64,000 nt of DNA from Populus alba. Its lineage: Eukaryota > Streptophyta > Magnoliopsida > Malpighiales > Salicaceae. The notes beneath the pieces were generated by a model that searched no databases, was not told the origin of the DNA, and saw only the letters and a program-made list of their open reading frames with translations. The position numbers were made by a program, and so were the translations under genes. Location: contig NC_133300.1 of assembly GCF_005239225.2 (NCBI RefSeq), forward strand, positions 20,325,584 through 20,389,583, given 5' to 3'. Of this stretch, positions 45,201 through 57,809 are shown piece after piece. The stretch's first letter is position 1. Each line of letters starts with the position of its first letter.

Positions 45201-47499
45201 ATGCTACTTGTTTCTAATAATACTGCAATGTCTCATTCATGAGTTTCAAAGATCTTAACGAAGAGACATCCAATAACATATTAAAAGTTTATAAATTTTT
45301 ATACTCTGTTTTTCATTAAATTTTGAAATTTCTTTCCTTAAATTATTTTTTTTATTTTAAAATTTTTTTAATGTGTAACTGTTAAAAATATTTTTTTTAA
45401 AAAATATTTTAATATATTTTAGGTCACACTCCAAAACCACCCCTTGATCCTAACTAATTTTTGAAAAACTATTTTTTTCATTTTTTTTTCAAACAAACAT
45501 TCTAACCGTGTACCTCGCCGTCAAAACAAGTGACTCATCGACACAACCACAGCCACCGCCATCTTCTTGCAAAATAAAATGACTCTCAAACAAAACTTCT
45601 AGCTTCCTTTAACTAGAAAAACCAAACTTTTAACACTAACAGCAACCACTAGCAGCGCCAACTTCACTATCTATACCACCACAACCACCCCGACTCCTTC
45701 CCTAACAAATTCATCTCTCCAGTACACCTTCCTTCGCTCTTCTTGTGCAATCTCCACCGTCGGTAAAAACCTCCCCTCTCTTTCTCTAAGCTAATTATTT
45801 AACCTTGTTTTAATCATTTTTATTTTCGCTAACAGATTGCTTCAACCATCACGGATTACAAACTCTCTTCATGACCTACCAGTAAACTCTGATTCTCACT
45901 ATTAGAAATTATTCGAAGTAAATGTAGTTTTATTATTATTGTTATTAATTTATGTGTTAATTTGTGATTTAGCGAATAATTTAAAGTTTTGATTTTGAGT
46001 GAATTTAATTAATTAAATCGGTACCATTATGTCAATAAAAACATATTTTAAAAAATAGAAAAAAGAATGGAAAACATGCATCAGAAGAAATTGATTTCCA
46101 AAAAGAGTCCTAAATGTTCTCTTATTGTAAGATTGAGTTTTACTTGCAATAGCATATCTAGGCTGAAAATGGTGAATCAAATGGATATACAGATAATAAA
46201 AGGATGTTTGGTAAAATATTTTTTATATAGAAATATATTAAAATAATATTTTTTATTTTTTAAAATTTTATTATTAACTAGTACATTAAAACGATCTAAA
46301 AATATAAAAATATAAAAATAATTAAAAAAAATAAAAAAAAACAAAATTTATTAATAATATTTTTAAAAATACAAAAACGAACTATACGTAGAATTGACAC
46401 CTTGGCGTGTTTGGCCCAAATATATGATAGTGGTAGAGATTTTCAGATAGAATTTGGAGTTGTATATGGTGCTCTTCCATTTGTAATATATTTACTCAGA
46501 CCTGGTTTTTGTCACACTGGATTTTATAGCTAAAATATTAAACGAAACCAGGTTGCAGCTTGCAGAGGAGGCAGGGGTGGTGTTGTGAGCTCTGTTTTGA
46601 AAATTTTCATTTGTCCCATTTTCCTTTTCTAAACTATGTGCCACCAGCAACAAGCAGCTTAAATTTATCTAATCATCGTTATCCTGCTTTAGGACAAGGA
46701 GTGCTCCTTTTTGTTTCGTTCATGTCATTTTCCTTGCTTCTAGGCCAAGATTTAAAGCTATTCCCCTACACATATTTTCCTTGTCTCAACTATCATCAAT
46801 TCCAAGAAATGGACATTCTCTGTCATCCTCACCTTCGCTGAAACAACACTTCTCTTCATCCCCTCAACCTTCTTGTTTTTAGCACTCAAAATTTTGTGTA
46901 TTTATGTTGTTGAATCTTTGCTTACCTTCCAATATTATAGCTGCATGTGACTGAATGCCGGGATTCTTCCTCTCTTTCTTTCCTTTATCTGTTTTTATGA
47001 CCATGATTCATTCATTCCCTCAATCTTAATTTTCTTCGCTTACTACCATCAGCATCCATTGACGTCGCCGCCTTCACTTTCTAGACCACCACAACCACCG
47101 CCTATTCTTTCCTTGATAAATTCACCTCTTCACATCCACTTTCCAAATCTTCTTTATTTATGTTATTATAACACGATTTTTAACCCCTCTTGAATATCTA
47201 AAAATATATATTTCAACGAGAAGAAAATATTTCAGTTAAAAAATATTTCAAAAAAATATATTTTAAGAATTTTGAGGAATACCCAGTTCCTCCCCCCTCC
47301 TTTTCTATCTCATGCAGCTTGCAGTGGAGGCAGGGGTGGTGTTGTGAGCTCTGTTTTGAAGTCTATGTTTAGCCTTAATAACACCTGATTAATGATAATC
47401 TTAAGTGGGACAGAATAAAAGAAGAGACTAAACGAATGGACCAGCTTGAATTTGATGATCTGTAGGTATTTCACATATGCCTTTTGTCGTCTTGTCCAT
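45201..47499. other. Intergenic, duplicated blocks
   Basis: 45945-46185 and 46385-46460 repeat 37415-37690 and 37910-37985. Between 46470 and 47490 is an extra insert of about 1 kb absent from that paralogous block. Within it a 50-bp direct repeat (gcagcttgcag.ggaggcagg) occurs at 46554-46604 and 47316-47365. 45650-45760 and 47060-47160 share a caccacaaccaccgc-rich phrase. Short open frames here show no known motif. Confidence 0.55.
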
Positions 47500-47504
47500 C
47501 TTTG

Positions 47505-47932
47505 TGCTGCGAGTTACTTTTCCACATTGATCAACAGATTCAAGTCGATCACCAGATAGGGAGGGGAAGAAGGTTTTAGAAGAGAGGGAGAAGACGATGA
47601 CACATGTCTGGCATGTGTTTCCCACAGTGAAGAACGAGAGAGAAATAAGGAAAACAATATTGGATTATGTTATATAAAATGCATGCCTTCTGTTACATCT
47701 TTCGGGGTATTTATATCCCTTCTTCAGTTCTGTTATTTCTACTTTTATCCTGGCCTCTACACGTGGCTATTTTAGTTACTTATTTGTTTTATCCGGGCTG
47801 CCTAAACGCAACCGTTTAACTAGAATTGAAATTCTTGCCGCCTTCTCATAACGCTGTCGTTTCTTGTAAGTTTTGAATTAAAATTCCCTCTTCGTCAGTG
47901 CTAACCCTCATCCTCAATTTCCAGTCGTGACA
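47505..47932 (-). repeat. 3' LTR of the gypsy element
   Basis: TG...CA ends (TGCTGCGAG at the left on the plus strand, GTCGTGACA at the right). The pol frame ends about 32 nt inside this LTR, at 47901. Confidence 0.93.
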
Positions 47933-50818
47933 ATGCCCCCTCCATGAGCACCACCTTGTCCTTAAGGGGAAACTCAGGGAATCGTAAGCAGAAGTCATCC
48001 ATATCTTCCCAGGTGGCTTCGGTCAGAGGTAGGTCCTTCCATAAAACCAGTAATTGGGTGGTTGTTGCATTTCTTCGTTTACTCATTCTTCTGTTGATGA
48101 TTTGTAGAGGTTGGAGCAAGGATCGATGTTGAGGATTGAGAAGGTCAGAGTGTACTTCACGATGACCCACGTGCTGCTTGAGCTGAGAGACGTGGAAGAC
48201 GGAATGAATTGTAGCTGATGCAGGTAATTGCAACTTATATGCAACGGTGCCAATTTTTTTAAGGATTGTATAAGGTCCATAGTACTTAGCTGATAACTTG
48301 TGGGAAACTCTTTTATGCACTGAATGCTGTCTATAAGGTTGTAGTTTGACATATACTGAATTCCCCACTGCAAAACTGCGCTCGCTTCTTTTCTTGTTGG
48401 CTTGTTGGGTCATTCGGTGCTGAGCTTGTAATAGATTGCCTCTGATTTCTTTAAACATGTCCTCTCTTTGGGTGAGGTAGAGATCCACGGCTTCCACTGG
48501 GGAGTCTTTATGAGTGTAGGGGATGTGAATGGGAGGGACCATACCATAGAGGATTTCATAGGGAGTTTTCTTAGTTGAAGTATGGTAATTAGTGTTGTAC
48601 CACCACTCACAAGCACCTAACCACCTTCCCCATAAGGTTGGGGTAGTACCTGTCATGCAGCGCAGGTAACCCTCAATGCACTTGTTAACCACTTCGGTTT
48701 GGCCATCCGATTGTGGGTGATAGGCTGTAGAGTAGTGTAAGTCGACCCCTTGCTGTTTAAACAACTCTTTCCAGAACTGACTAAGAAAAATGATGTCCCT
48801 GTCACTGACTATGGTGGCTGGCATTCCATGGAGTTTGTAGACATGCTCTATAAAAGCTTTAGCTATGGTAGGTGCAGAGTAAGGACGGGAGAGTGCAATG
48901 AGATGAGCATATTTGCTGAACCGATCGACCACTACCAAGATGACTTCTTTCCCTTCTGATTTGGGCAAGCCTTCAATGAAGTCCATGCTGATGTCGATGA
49001 AGGGGGCAATAGGAATAGGTAGGGGTTGTAGAAGTCCTGGAGGTTTCACATTCTCGGTCTTGTTCTGCTGACAAATTGGGCATTCTCGCACATACTGTCT
49101 TACTATCTTCTGTAGCTTCCTCCAGTAAAAAACTTGCCCCAGTTTCTTTGTGGTGACAGTGGCTCCTGAATGGCCTCCTACTGCAGAGTCATGGTAAAAG
49201 CTTATAAGTTTAGTTTGCAAGGGTGAGTCTCTACCCACCACTACCTTCCATTTTCGAAGGAGGGTATTGTTGACCCAGGAGTAAGCAGGATATGAGTTGG
49301 CATCCTTTTTTACTTCTGCAATGACTTTCTGTAGGTTAAGATCAGTTACCCAAGTCTGTTTGATTTCTTCCATAATGCTAGTGGAAATCGAGGACAGAGT
49401 GAAAGCACTCAATTCTGAGCTTGAAACCCTGGACAAGGCATCAGCTGCCAAGTTATCCTTGCCTTTCCTGTATTCTATCTCATAATCGAAACCCAAAAGC
49501 TTGGTGAGCCAAACCTGTTGTGCCTCATGAGTTGCCTTATGATCCAGTAAGAACTTGAGACTTGAGTGATCTGTCCTGATTAAGAAATGTCTGCCCCTTA
49601 AGTAGTGCTTCCATTTGGTGACAGCATAGACAATAGCCAGTAGCTCTTGTTCATATGCTGATAGGTTTTGTTGTCTAGGTCCCAGTGCTTTGCTTATAAA
49701 GGCTAGTGGATGTCATTCCTGCATCAAAACTGCCCTCATTCCCACTCCTGATGCATCAGTCTCTACAATAAAAGTCTTGTCAAAGTTTGGCAATGCTAGC
49801 ACCAAGGGTTTGGACATGTCCAGTTGAAGGAATCCTTCTTCAACAACTGTGTAAGACGCCTACAAAGCTCCCCATAGCCCTTCACAAATTTTCTATAGTA
49901 TCCTGTCAAACCCAGAAACCCCCTCAGTTGTTTGATAGTAGTGGGGATAGGCCAGTTTACCATTGCTAGGACTTTGTTAGGGTCGGTGGCCACCCCTTCT
50001 TTGGTGATGATGTGGCCCAAGTATTCCATGTGATGGCTGCCAAATACACACTTCTCCTTCTTTGCAACCAATTGATTGGCACAGAGTAGTTCAAACACAA
50101 CAGTAATATGATGCAAATGCTCTACCTGATTCTTGCTATAAATCAATATATCATCAAAGAAAACTAAAATGAACTTTCTCAAATGTTGCCTAAAGATGTC
50201 GTTCATTAGGCTTTGGAAAGTTGATGGGGCATTAGAGAGCCCAAAGGGCATGACAAGAAATTCAAAATGGCCATTGTGGGTGCGAAAGGCTGTTTTAAAC
50301 ACATCACTAGGATCCATCCGAATTTGGTGGTAGCCTGCCCTTAAGTCAATTTTAGAGAAGATGGCTGCCCCCTCCAATTCTACCAACAATTCATTAATAA
50401 TAGGGATGAGATACTTATCTTTTATAGTCAACTTGTTGAGAGCTCTGAAATCTACACAAAACCGCCAGGTGAGGTCCTTCTTATTGACTAACACCACAAG
50501 AGAAGCAAAAGGACTATGGCTGGGTTGAATAATCCCAGCTTCAAGCATTTCAGCCACTAGTTTCTCCAGGGTATCCTTCTGTAGCCCTGAGTATCTGTAT
50601 GGCCTTAGATTGACTGTTAGGTGTTCATCCTTCAGTGGGATCCTGTGGTCATGTTCTCTGACTGGAGGTAAGTCTACTGGTTCTCTAAAAACATGGTGAT
50701 AAGTGTCCAGCACAGTCTGCAATGGAAGGTCCTCTGCATGCAAGGTAGGGAGGTGTCCTTCCCAGGAGTTGATAGTGTTGTCACCATCATCCAGCACTCT
50801 TAGGCTACAAATGTTCAC
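47901..50818 (-). pseudogene. Reverse transcriptase, RNase H and integrase region
   Basis: Reverse transcriptase (complement 49796-50818) has KIDLRAGYHQIRM and the catalytic FFDDILIYS. It loses frame near 49800. RNase H starts ETDASG in the new frame, with a TGA at 49713-49715. Integrase (within complement 47901-49496) has the H..H/CPICQ zinc site, the acidic residues in SMDFIEG and VSDRD, and HPQSDGQTE with the third acid. The C-terminal WKDLPLTEATWED stretch resembles a chromodomain. The integrase part alone is open for over 530 codons. Confidence 0.9.
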
Positions 50819-50824
50819 CCCTGC

Positions 50825-52461
50825 CTAAGAGGTCGTATTAGTGAGTAGGCCATTTAGCTCTTCCAATGGAATGGACTGGGTGAGAGTCGGGTTGTCCCCC
50901 TTTAATGTCACTTCCTTCCCTTGCCACCAAAAAGTCATCCATTTGTCCTCATAATTAGCTAGTATATCGCCCAACAATTTCAACCACTGTATACCTAGGA
51001 CCATATCATAGTTCTGCAGGGCCATTACAAACACATCAGCCTGGAACTGGGTGCCTTGCATTTTCCACTGCAGGTTCTTGCAAATTTGAGCACAAGCCAT
51101 GGTACCCCCATTGGCTGCTTCAACTAGCATGGGTTTGATGGAAGTGAGGAGGCAATTGTGTTTGTTTGCTAGGTTGACATTAATGAAATTGTGAGTGCTG
51201 CCAGAGTCAATCAGGATTAATATAGGGCACTTGTCTAGTTTACCCCATACTTTGATGGTGTGGTAGCCGGTGGTGCCTTGCAAGGCATGTAATGACAGAT
51301 GAGGGGTAAGCTCTTCTTCATTCACGGCTTCAAGGGTTCCCTCCTCTTCTGAATTATCTTCTTCATCTGCAATGATGCATAAGGAATATAGTTTCCTATT
51401 TCTGCACCTATGCCCTGGCACAAATCTTTCATCACACCAAAAGCATAAGCCCTTGGCCCTTCGCTCCTCCATTTCTCTAGTTCTGATGGGTCTAGAAGGT
51501 CTATTATTGAGGTTAACAGGAGGGTTATTAAAAGGTGGTATGTTAGGGGTAGGTAGAAGGGCAGGTTGGGGAGCTTTAGAAGTAGTGAAGGTGGGGCTGG
51601 GATTTGGTTTGTTTAAGATGGGGGTGTAGGTTGATCTCTGGTTTTGTTGGTAAGAGTTTGCTTGAGCTAGATTTTTAGAGTAGTGCGGGGAGCTTTTTCT
51701 GTAAGTGAGGGTGTTGTCATGGAGCCTAGATAGGTTATATGCTTGTTTGAGAGATTTCGGATCAAACATTTTCACTAAATTCTTAATTTCAGTTTCCAAC
51801 CCTCCCAAGAAAAATACTAATGCTTGCTTTTCTGTTACCTGAGCTCTATTCCATAGCATGTCGAACTACTTGATATAGACTTCGAGATCACCTGCTTGTT
51901 TGTGTTCTGTCAACTCCTCCAAGGGATCCTTTTGCCCTCCAAACCGGCAACACAGGGCCTCAACATACTCTTCCCAAGTAGCTTCCTGTCCTTCCAAATT
52001 TCTGATGAAGTTCTGGTGCCAGTACAGTGCCAACCCATCCAAGTAGTAGGAGGCTAGCTTCAATTTATCTTGCTCTGCTATCTCTTTAAGGTCGAAGTAT
52101 TGGTTGCATTTATACAACCACTTATGCACCTCGTCGCCTTCAAAAGTAGGGAAGTTCCTCTTAGGCTTGTGACCCTGTAGGATCCTTGCGATCCTTCTCC
52201 TATCCAACCAGGACTGCATGTCGTTGTAGGCTGATGAGGGGCATGGTGCTGTTGCGATGAGCTGGTCTCTCCAGTGAGAGCTTGCAAGGTATGTTTTATT
52301 GCAATCTGCTGAGTAGCTATTTCTTTTATCATGGCTTTGAGTTGGCCAAGATCATCTGATTATGTATTTATTTTGATTTTTATTCCATCGATTCTTTGGT
52401 TAGCAGCTTCCAAGGAATCATCGCATCGCCTCACATCTTGGGACCTGGTCTCTGGAGGCAT
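50825..52461 (-). pseudogene. gag and protease region of the gypsy element
   Basis: Gag starts MPPETRSQDV at 52461. It is stopped by TAA at 52360-52362, changes frame near 52220, and is stopped again by TAG at 51866-51868. After that comes a proline-rich section, a zinc-knuckle-like CFWCDERFVPGHRC near 51470-51420 and an aspartic protease with LIDSGSTHNF near 51210. A third stop, TAG at 50825-50827, separates protease from reverse transcriptase in the same frame. No functional Gag can be made from this copy. Confidence 0.88.
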
Positions 52462-52483
52462 TTTGTGGAGGTCCAAAGATGAA

Positions 52484-52495
52484 GCTCTGATACCA
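52484..52495 (-). promoter_or_regulatory. Primer-binding site of the gypsy element
   Basis: Reads TGGTATCAGAGC on the minus strand, a perfect 12-base complement to the 3' end of initiator-Met tRNA. Confidence 0.92.
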
Positions 52496-52498
52496 CTT

Positions 52499-52927
52499 TG
52501 CTGCGAGTTACTTTTCCACGTTGATCAACAGATTCAAGTCGATCACCAGATCAGGGAGGGGAAGAAGGTTTTAGAAGAGAGGGAGAAGACGATGACACAT
52601 GTCTGGCATGTGTTTCCCACAGTGAAGAACGAGAGAGAAATGAGGAAAACAATACTGGATTCTGTTATATAAAATGCATGCCTTCTGTTACATCTTTCGG
52701 GGTATTTATATCCCTTCTTCAGTTCTGTTATTTCTACTTTTATCCTGGCCTCTACACGTGGCTATTTTAGTTACTTATTTGTTTTATCCGGGCTGCCTAA
52801 ACGCAACCGTTTAACTAGAATTGAAATTCTTGCCGCCTTCTCATAACGCTGTCGTTTCTTGTAAGTTTTGAATTAAAATTCCCTCTTCGTCAGTGCTAAC
52901 CCTCATCCTCAATTTCCAGTCGTGACA
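52499..52927 (-). repeat. 5' LTR of the gypsy element
   Basis: Identical ends to the other LTR. On the minus strand it is followed after three bases by the Met-tRNA primer site. Confidence 0.93.
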
Positions 52928-52932
52928 CTTTG

Positions 52933-54056
52933 ACTCAGAAAGCACTTCTATTACAGCAGGGTGTGCATTCTACAGATGGATGAAGATGAAAGATATAATT
53001 GAAAACATATTCAATTTTGTGTATTGGGTTTAAGATGTTAGAAATATGTTTTTGGGCGGTCGATGCCGGAGATATGACCATCAAACCAAAATTATCCTAT
53101 AGGGTGTGTTTCCCTTTGTTTTCCAGGATAATTTCGATGGTGAGTTCTGACAAACAGATAACAATCTTTCAAATTTCTTTAGTCAATTAGTAGATGCATT
53201 TGAGAAGAAAAACATATTCACAATTATACTAGAGATATGACCACTGAAGCATGCTGCCTTGTTTATGGCTGGCTCCTCCAAATTCTACACTTCTCTTTCT
53301 CTCTAGCTGAATTTTCTCAATTGCCTCACTTCTTTCTTTCTTTTTTGTAATATTTGGCCTCTTTTATGTTTTAAAGGCAAATTTGCCATTAATTATAATT
53401 TTGTCTCTTATTTATTTCATTTTATTTTTCACATAAGCTATCCAATTTTTCTACTTAAATAGCTAGTCCTTTCTAAATTTCAATTGAGCTGAGATCTGGC
53501 AAGACAACTTATTAATAAACTTCATATAAAATTTTATCCCGATACGACGATTGGATTGAGAGTTATATTTTTTTAATGTAAAATAGCTAGTCCTGCATAT
53601 TGTAACATCGTGATAGGTGTAGAGCATGAAAGCTGAACTATAAATGTCATCTGGTTCATGATGGGAAAATAAACCTACCTCTTTAGTCATCGAGAATCAG
53701 CAACCCAGCTCTAATCTGATGGCTTCACTTCCAGTAATTCTATTTGATCTTCCACCGGTTTCTGATCACAGTTGGTATATAAAACTCTCGGTCTTTTTAG
53801 ATGACGCACATCTTACTAACACAAGCACATACACATGGAGATATGATTCTGTAATAGTTTGTATATGCTGTAATATCTGTACAGTAGACTGTTATTACAA
53901 AAGAGTGTTAGATACCATATGCTGCAATAACTGTACATGGCAGTGAAAATCAATGGTAACATGAACTAGCTAGTAACATTACATATAAAAGAGTGTTTAT
54001 ATTGTTTTGATGTTCTAAATCTTAAAAAATAATTTTTAAAAAATAAAAGAAAAAAT
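52933..54056. other. Intergenic between gypsy element and CNL relic
   Basis: 52928-53010 continues the block interrupted by the gypsy element. 53585-53755 is the MinD 3' flank copy. The rest shows no gene; several short frames lack motifs. Confidence 0.55.
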
Positions 54057-54965
54057 CATCAAATCCAAATGAAAACTAAACACTAAAAAATATGACAATT
54101 CAGAAGATTACCCGTTCTCAGATCTCTTCTTGGTGCAATTTTGGATGGCAAATGGGCTCATTCTTCAATCATCAAATCCAACGGAGAACTTGGAAGATGT
54201 TGGCTTGCGTTATGTGTGCGCGTTGATCATTGGCTTGCATCAATAGTCTTTGCAGATAGTATAGTGGGGCCTTCATTCAAAATAGATTTTGAGAAATGTT
54301 TGTCAGAATTTAAGCATTTGTGGTCTTTAGAATTAATGTATGATTATGAATTTAAGGCTTTTCTAGAGAGGATTAGCGCCCTGACACATTTGAGATATCT
54401 TAATTTTTTGAACTCAAAAATAAAAAGACTCAAAATCTATTTTTAAATTGCAAAATTTGCAAGCTCTGGTTGTAAGTGGAGATGGATTAGAAGAGCTGTC
54501 CAAAGATGTGAGGTACATGATCAGTCTTATATTTTTATTTCTAGTTACTGAGCAAAAGCGGTTTACAAAAGGTGGGATTGGGTGCTTGAAATTTCTTCAA
54601 ACTTTATTCATTATTGGGTGTGAAAATCTAGAAAATTTATGTGAAGATATGGATAAAATATCTTGATTTCTCTTCCAAAAAGCATAAAATATCTAAGAAG
54701 AATTTGTTATTGAAAGTTATGCAAAGTTTGATTTGATGACGACAGAAAAAGAGAGACTAGAAAATTCAACCACTTTTTCTTACTATTGTAATATTTAAAG
54801 GGTTGTTAGCAAGTCTTTCCTTATTAGAACAGTTTTCTTAAGAATCATCTAAATTTTTATAAAAATTTATCATTAGAGACTGTCCAAATATTAAAGAAAT
54901 ATCAGATTGCATCAGCAATTTAAAAATTTTTAAAATCTTGAGATAAATGATTGTACATGTTTGAA
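54057..54965 (+). pseudogene. CNL relic, paired with 39521-40485
   Basis: It begins tcatcaaatccaaatgaaaac, then restarts at PFSDLFLVQFWMA-like sequence, drops the MHD region, and continues through DSIVGPSFKIDFEKCL and LRR sequence to the tgtacatgtttgaatacc end shared with 39521-40485. Short open frames (54141-54446, 54448-54666) are pieces of it. Confidence 0.85.
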
Positions 54966-55009
54966 TACCAGATTGTAATGCACTCATGAGTGATTGATTT
55001 TCCTTGTAC

Positions 55010-55505
55010 ATTTCAGTTGTCACATTTACTATGCTCCGCAGCTGTAATGCACTCACAAGAGAGATTGATTTGTCATGAGAGAAATTGATTTGTAGGCCAT
55101 AATTAATAAAAACAACTGTTTGCTCTGTTTGGTCTTTGCAAAAGTTAGGAAGTGCACCCAAATTCGACGAACCCGTCCACAAACCATTTAGAGTAAAAAA
55201 ATAAAAAATAAAAAAAGGGCAAACAATGGTCAAAGATGCGGGTCCAAGCCAAAGAAGTGCACCGGCTAAGCTCCTTTAATGAAATGGGCGCATTTGGTGC
55301 ACCGGTAAGAGGACATTAATTCCACCAAAAAGAACTTTTAAAATTAAAATAAATAACAATGGTCAAAGATAAGGGTCCATGTTATCCATTAATTTTATAA
55401 TGAAGAAGACTCAACGACTTCTCCTCTCCACTCAGAAAGCGGAACTCCACTGTTATCTCCATCATTTCTTCCTATCAAACACTTCTCCCATCTCTCAAAA
55501 AGAAA
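55010..55505 (+). promoter_or_regulatory. Upstream region of NLR5: P1 module and 5' UTR
   Basis: 55010-55380 is P1, then the conserved 5' UTR starts at gaagactcaacgacttctcc (about 55404). The P2 module with the W-box pair is missing, so the promoter is shortened. Confidence 0.6.
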
Positions 55506-57809
55506 ATGGCAGATGCTTTGGCAGCCGAGATTGCAAAATCCCTTTTAGGGAAGTTTGGCTCTTTCGCTGGTCAAGAATTTCGTTTGGCATGGGGACTTGA
55601 AGATGACCTTGAACGTCTTGAAGAGATATTGAAAGCCATCAACGTGGTGCTGTCCGATGCTGAGAAGCAACAATCAAAGAATGACAGGATTGGGTTCTGG
55701 CTCAACGAGCTCAGATAAGTCTTGTATGAAACTTTGCGAAGGCAGGTGGTGAAAACAATAGGGCGCACCAGCAGAAAGGTACGGCGCTTCTTTTCAAGCT
55801 CTAATAAGATTGCATTCCGTTTAAGAATGGGTCATAAGATAAAGACCATCATAGAAAGACTAGCTGAGATCTCATATCGTAAGTCTGAGTTCAACCTCAG
55901 CGAGCAGGCTATTGATTGTAGCCATGTCTTGCATGAGGAAACAGGGATGAACCGATCCTTTGAGAGCTTTTCCGTTCTTATCGGAAGAGATGAAGACAAA
56001 GAACGCATCATCAACCTTTTAGTAGCACCTTTTAAGGTTGTTGATGCACATCCCGTTGTCCTTCCGATAGTAGGAATGGGAGGCTTGGGGAAGACATCTC
56101 TTGTCAAATCTGTGTTTGAGAATGAAATTGTAAAATCTCATTTGAACTGAACATGGAGGTATGTGTTTCAGATGATTTTTCCTTGAAACAAGTGGTACGA
56201 AAAATTATTAAATCTACAACTGGGGAAAGATGTGCGGATTTGGATGAGGGTGAACTTAATAAAAAACTTGAAGAAATTTTGAATGGTAAGAAATACTTGC
56301 TTCTTTTGGATGATGTTCGGAATGAAGAAGCTCAAAAATGGTTGTTGTTGAAGACTTTGTTATCAAAAGGTGCTGATGAAAGTAAGATTATAGTAACTAC
56401 CAGGGTCCCGTCAGCTCAGATCTTTTACAAACAGTTTAGTTGCTTGCAAAAACCAGCCTGAGGCTAGACTGATCTTCCTTATTGTTTAATTCCTCCTGCC
56501 TTGATTTCCTCAGCAAGCTGTCTGTGATATTTTCTTTCATTAATAAATTGATTAACATCTAGTTGTTATCACCTCATGCTTGTTCTAATACTTTTACAAA
56601 ATCAGGCATTGCAATAACACAACGAAATTAGCTCGAAAAATCGTCAGAGGAATATGATCATCTTCGGTTCCATTCCATATATTTTCTGAAATACAAGCAC
56701 CAACACCAAGTTGATTCAAGATACGAGAAAGGAAAAACATCATATAATTAATTTTTGACTACCAACACCAAGCTTTATTTAAATGCATGATCTTGCATCA
56801 TCGTTGGCTCAAAATGAGTGTTCAATCATAAGCTCTCAAAACCACCAAATTTCCAAAACCACCCGTCATTTGTCAATTCTCGAATCTGATTCATTTTTTC
56901 ATCAAACTCTTCCTAAGTTCACAAATAAATTACCTCATGTGCGGTCAATACTCTTTGCAACTAGCCTAGAGGCTCCTGGATGCAAAACAGACTTTGAGAA
57001 GTGCTTGTCGGAATTTAAGCATTTGCGGTCTTTGGAATTGATGGATGGTTCTTAATTTGAGACTTTGCCGGAGAAGATTGGTGCCTTGAAACATTTGAGA
57101 TATCTAAGTTTTGTCGGGTCTTCAAAAATGAAAAGACTTCCAAAATCCATTTTCAAATTACAAAATTTGCAAGCTCTGCTTGTAGGTGCAAAAGGATTAG
57201 AAGAGCTGCCAAAAGATATGAGATGCATGATCAACCGTAGATTCTTATTTCTCGTCACTAATCAGAAGCGGTTCCTAGAAGGTGCGATTGGGTGCTTGGA
57301 GTGTCTTCAAACTTTATTCATTGTTCGACGTAAAAATCTTGAATTTTTGTGCGATGATATGCAAGGTCTTAGAAGTCTTCGGTAAATTGGTTATTGCTGG
57401 ATGTAAAAGTCTAATTTCTTTGCCGCAAAGCATGAAATCCCTAACTGCATTGGAGGAATTGTATATTTGTGATTGTGAAAAGCTTGATTTAATGATGACA
57501 GAGGAAGAAAAAGAACAAAAAATTCAACCACTTTCCCTTCGGATTGTATTTTTTGGATGGTTAACGACAACAATTACACTACCGAAACAGCTTCTTCAAG
57601 GATCTATGAACTCCTTACAAACATTTATCATTGGAGATTGTCCAAACATTGAAGAATTGCCAGAGTGCGTCGGAAATTTAAAGAAACTTCAAAAACTACA
57701 GATCAGACATTGTCCAAGGTTAAGCAAAAAATGCCAAAGGGGAACGGGAGAAGATTGGCCAAAGATCGCTCATATCCCTAGAATCGAGGTTGACCTTGAT
57801 GACAGCTAA
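55506..57809 (+). pseudogene. Rearranged CNL pseudogene (NLR5)
   Basis: ATG at 55506 (MADALAAEIA). A TAA at 55716-55718 replaces a Glu codon, followed by an in-frame 33-nt loss that removes DAEDVLDEMEC, the EDVID-like motif. The P-loop is intact at about 56076-56105, then a one-base deletion shifts the frame at about 56140. Kinase 2 reads LLLLDDVRN, with Arg for the conserved Trp. At about 56402, after IIVTTR, CNL coding jumps into CNL 3' UTR-exon sequence (to about 56575), followed by helicase-flank DNA (56600-56770). CNL homology resumes at MHD (56783). The LRR has TAA at 57054-57056 and a one-base insertion near 57383, ending at 57807-57809. Everything between RNBS-B and MHD is gone. Confidence 0.92.
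56600..56770. repeat. Helicase 3'-flank copy inside NLR5 (second copy 60797-60965)
   Basis: About 165 bp (atcaggcattgcaataacac ... aggaaaaacatcatataatt) match 60797-60965, which lies just downstream of the helicase gene's stop. It is in the same orientation. Confidence 0.82.

Larger units (their letters stand above)
47500..52932 (-). mobile_element. Ty3/gypsy LTR retrotransposon, complete but defective
   Basis: Element 47505-52927 (5423 bp) lies on the minus strand with LTRs of 428 and 429 bp and a perfect target duplication CTTTG (47500-47504 and 52928-52932). The primer-binding site is a perfect Met-tRNA complement (complement 52484-52495) and a purine tract (ggaggggg, complement 47936-47946) precedes the 3' LTR. 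Domain order gag, protease, reverse transcriptase, RNase H, integrase, then a chromodomain-like tail, shows the gypsy order; small size and tail suggest a Reina-like chromovirus. By eye the two LTRs differ by four substitutions and one single-base indel, so insertion is young, yet coding has at least six disabling changes. The empty target site is seen at about 37995-38010. Confidence 0.93.
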
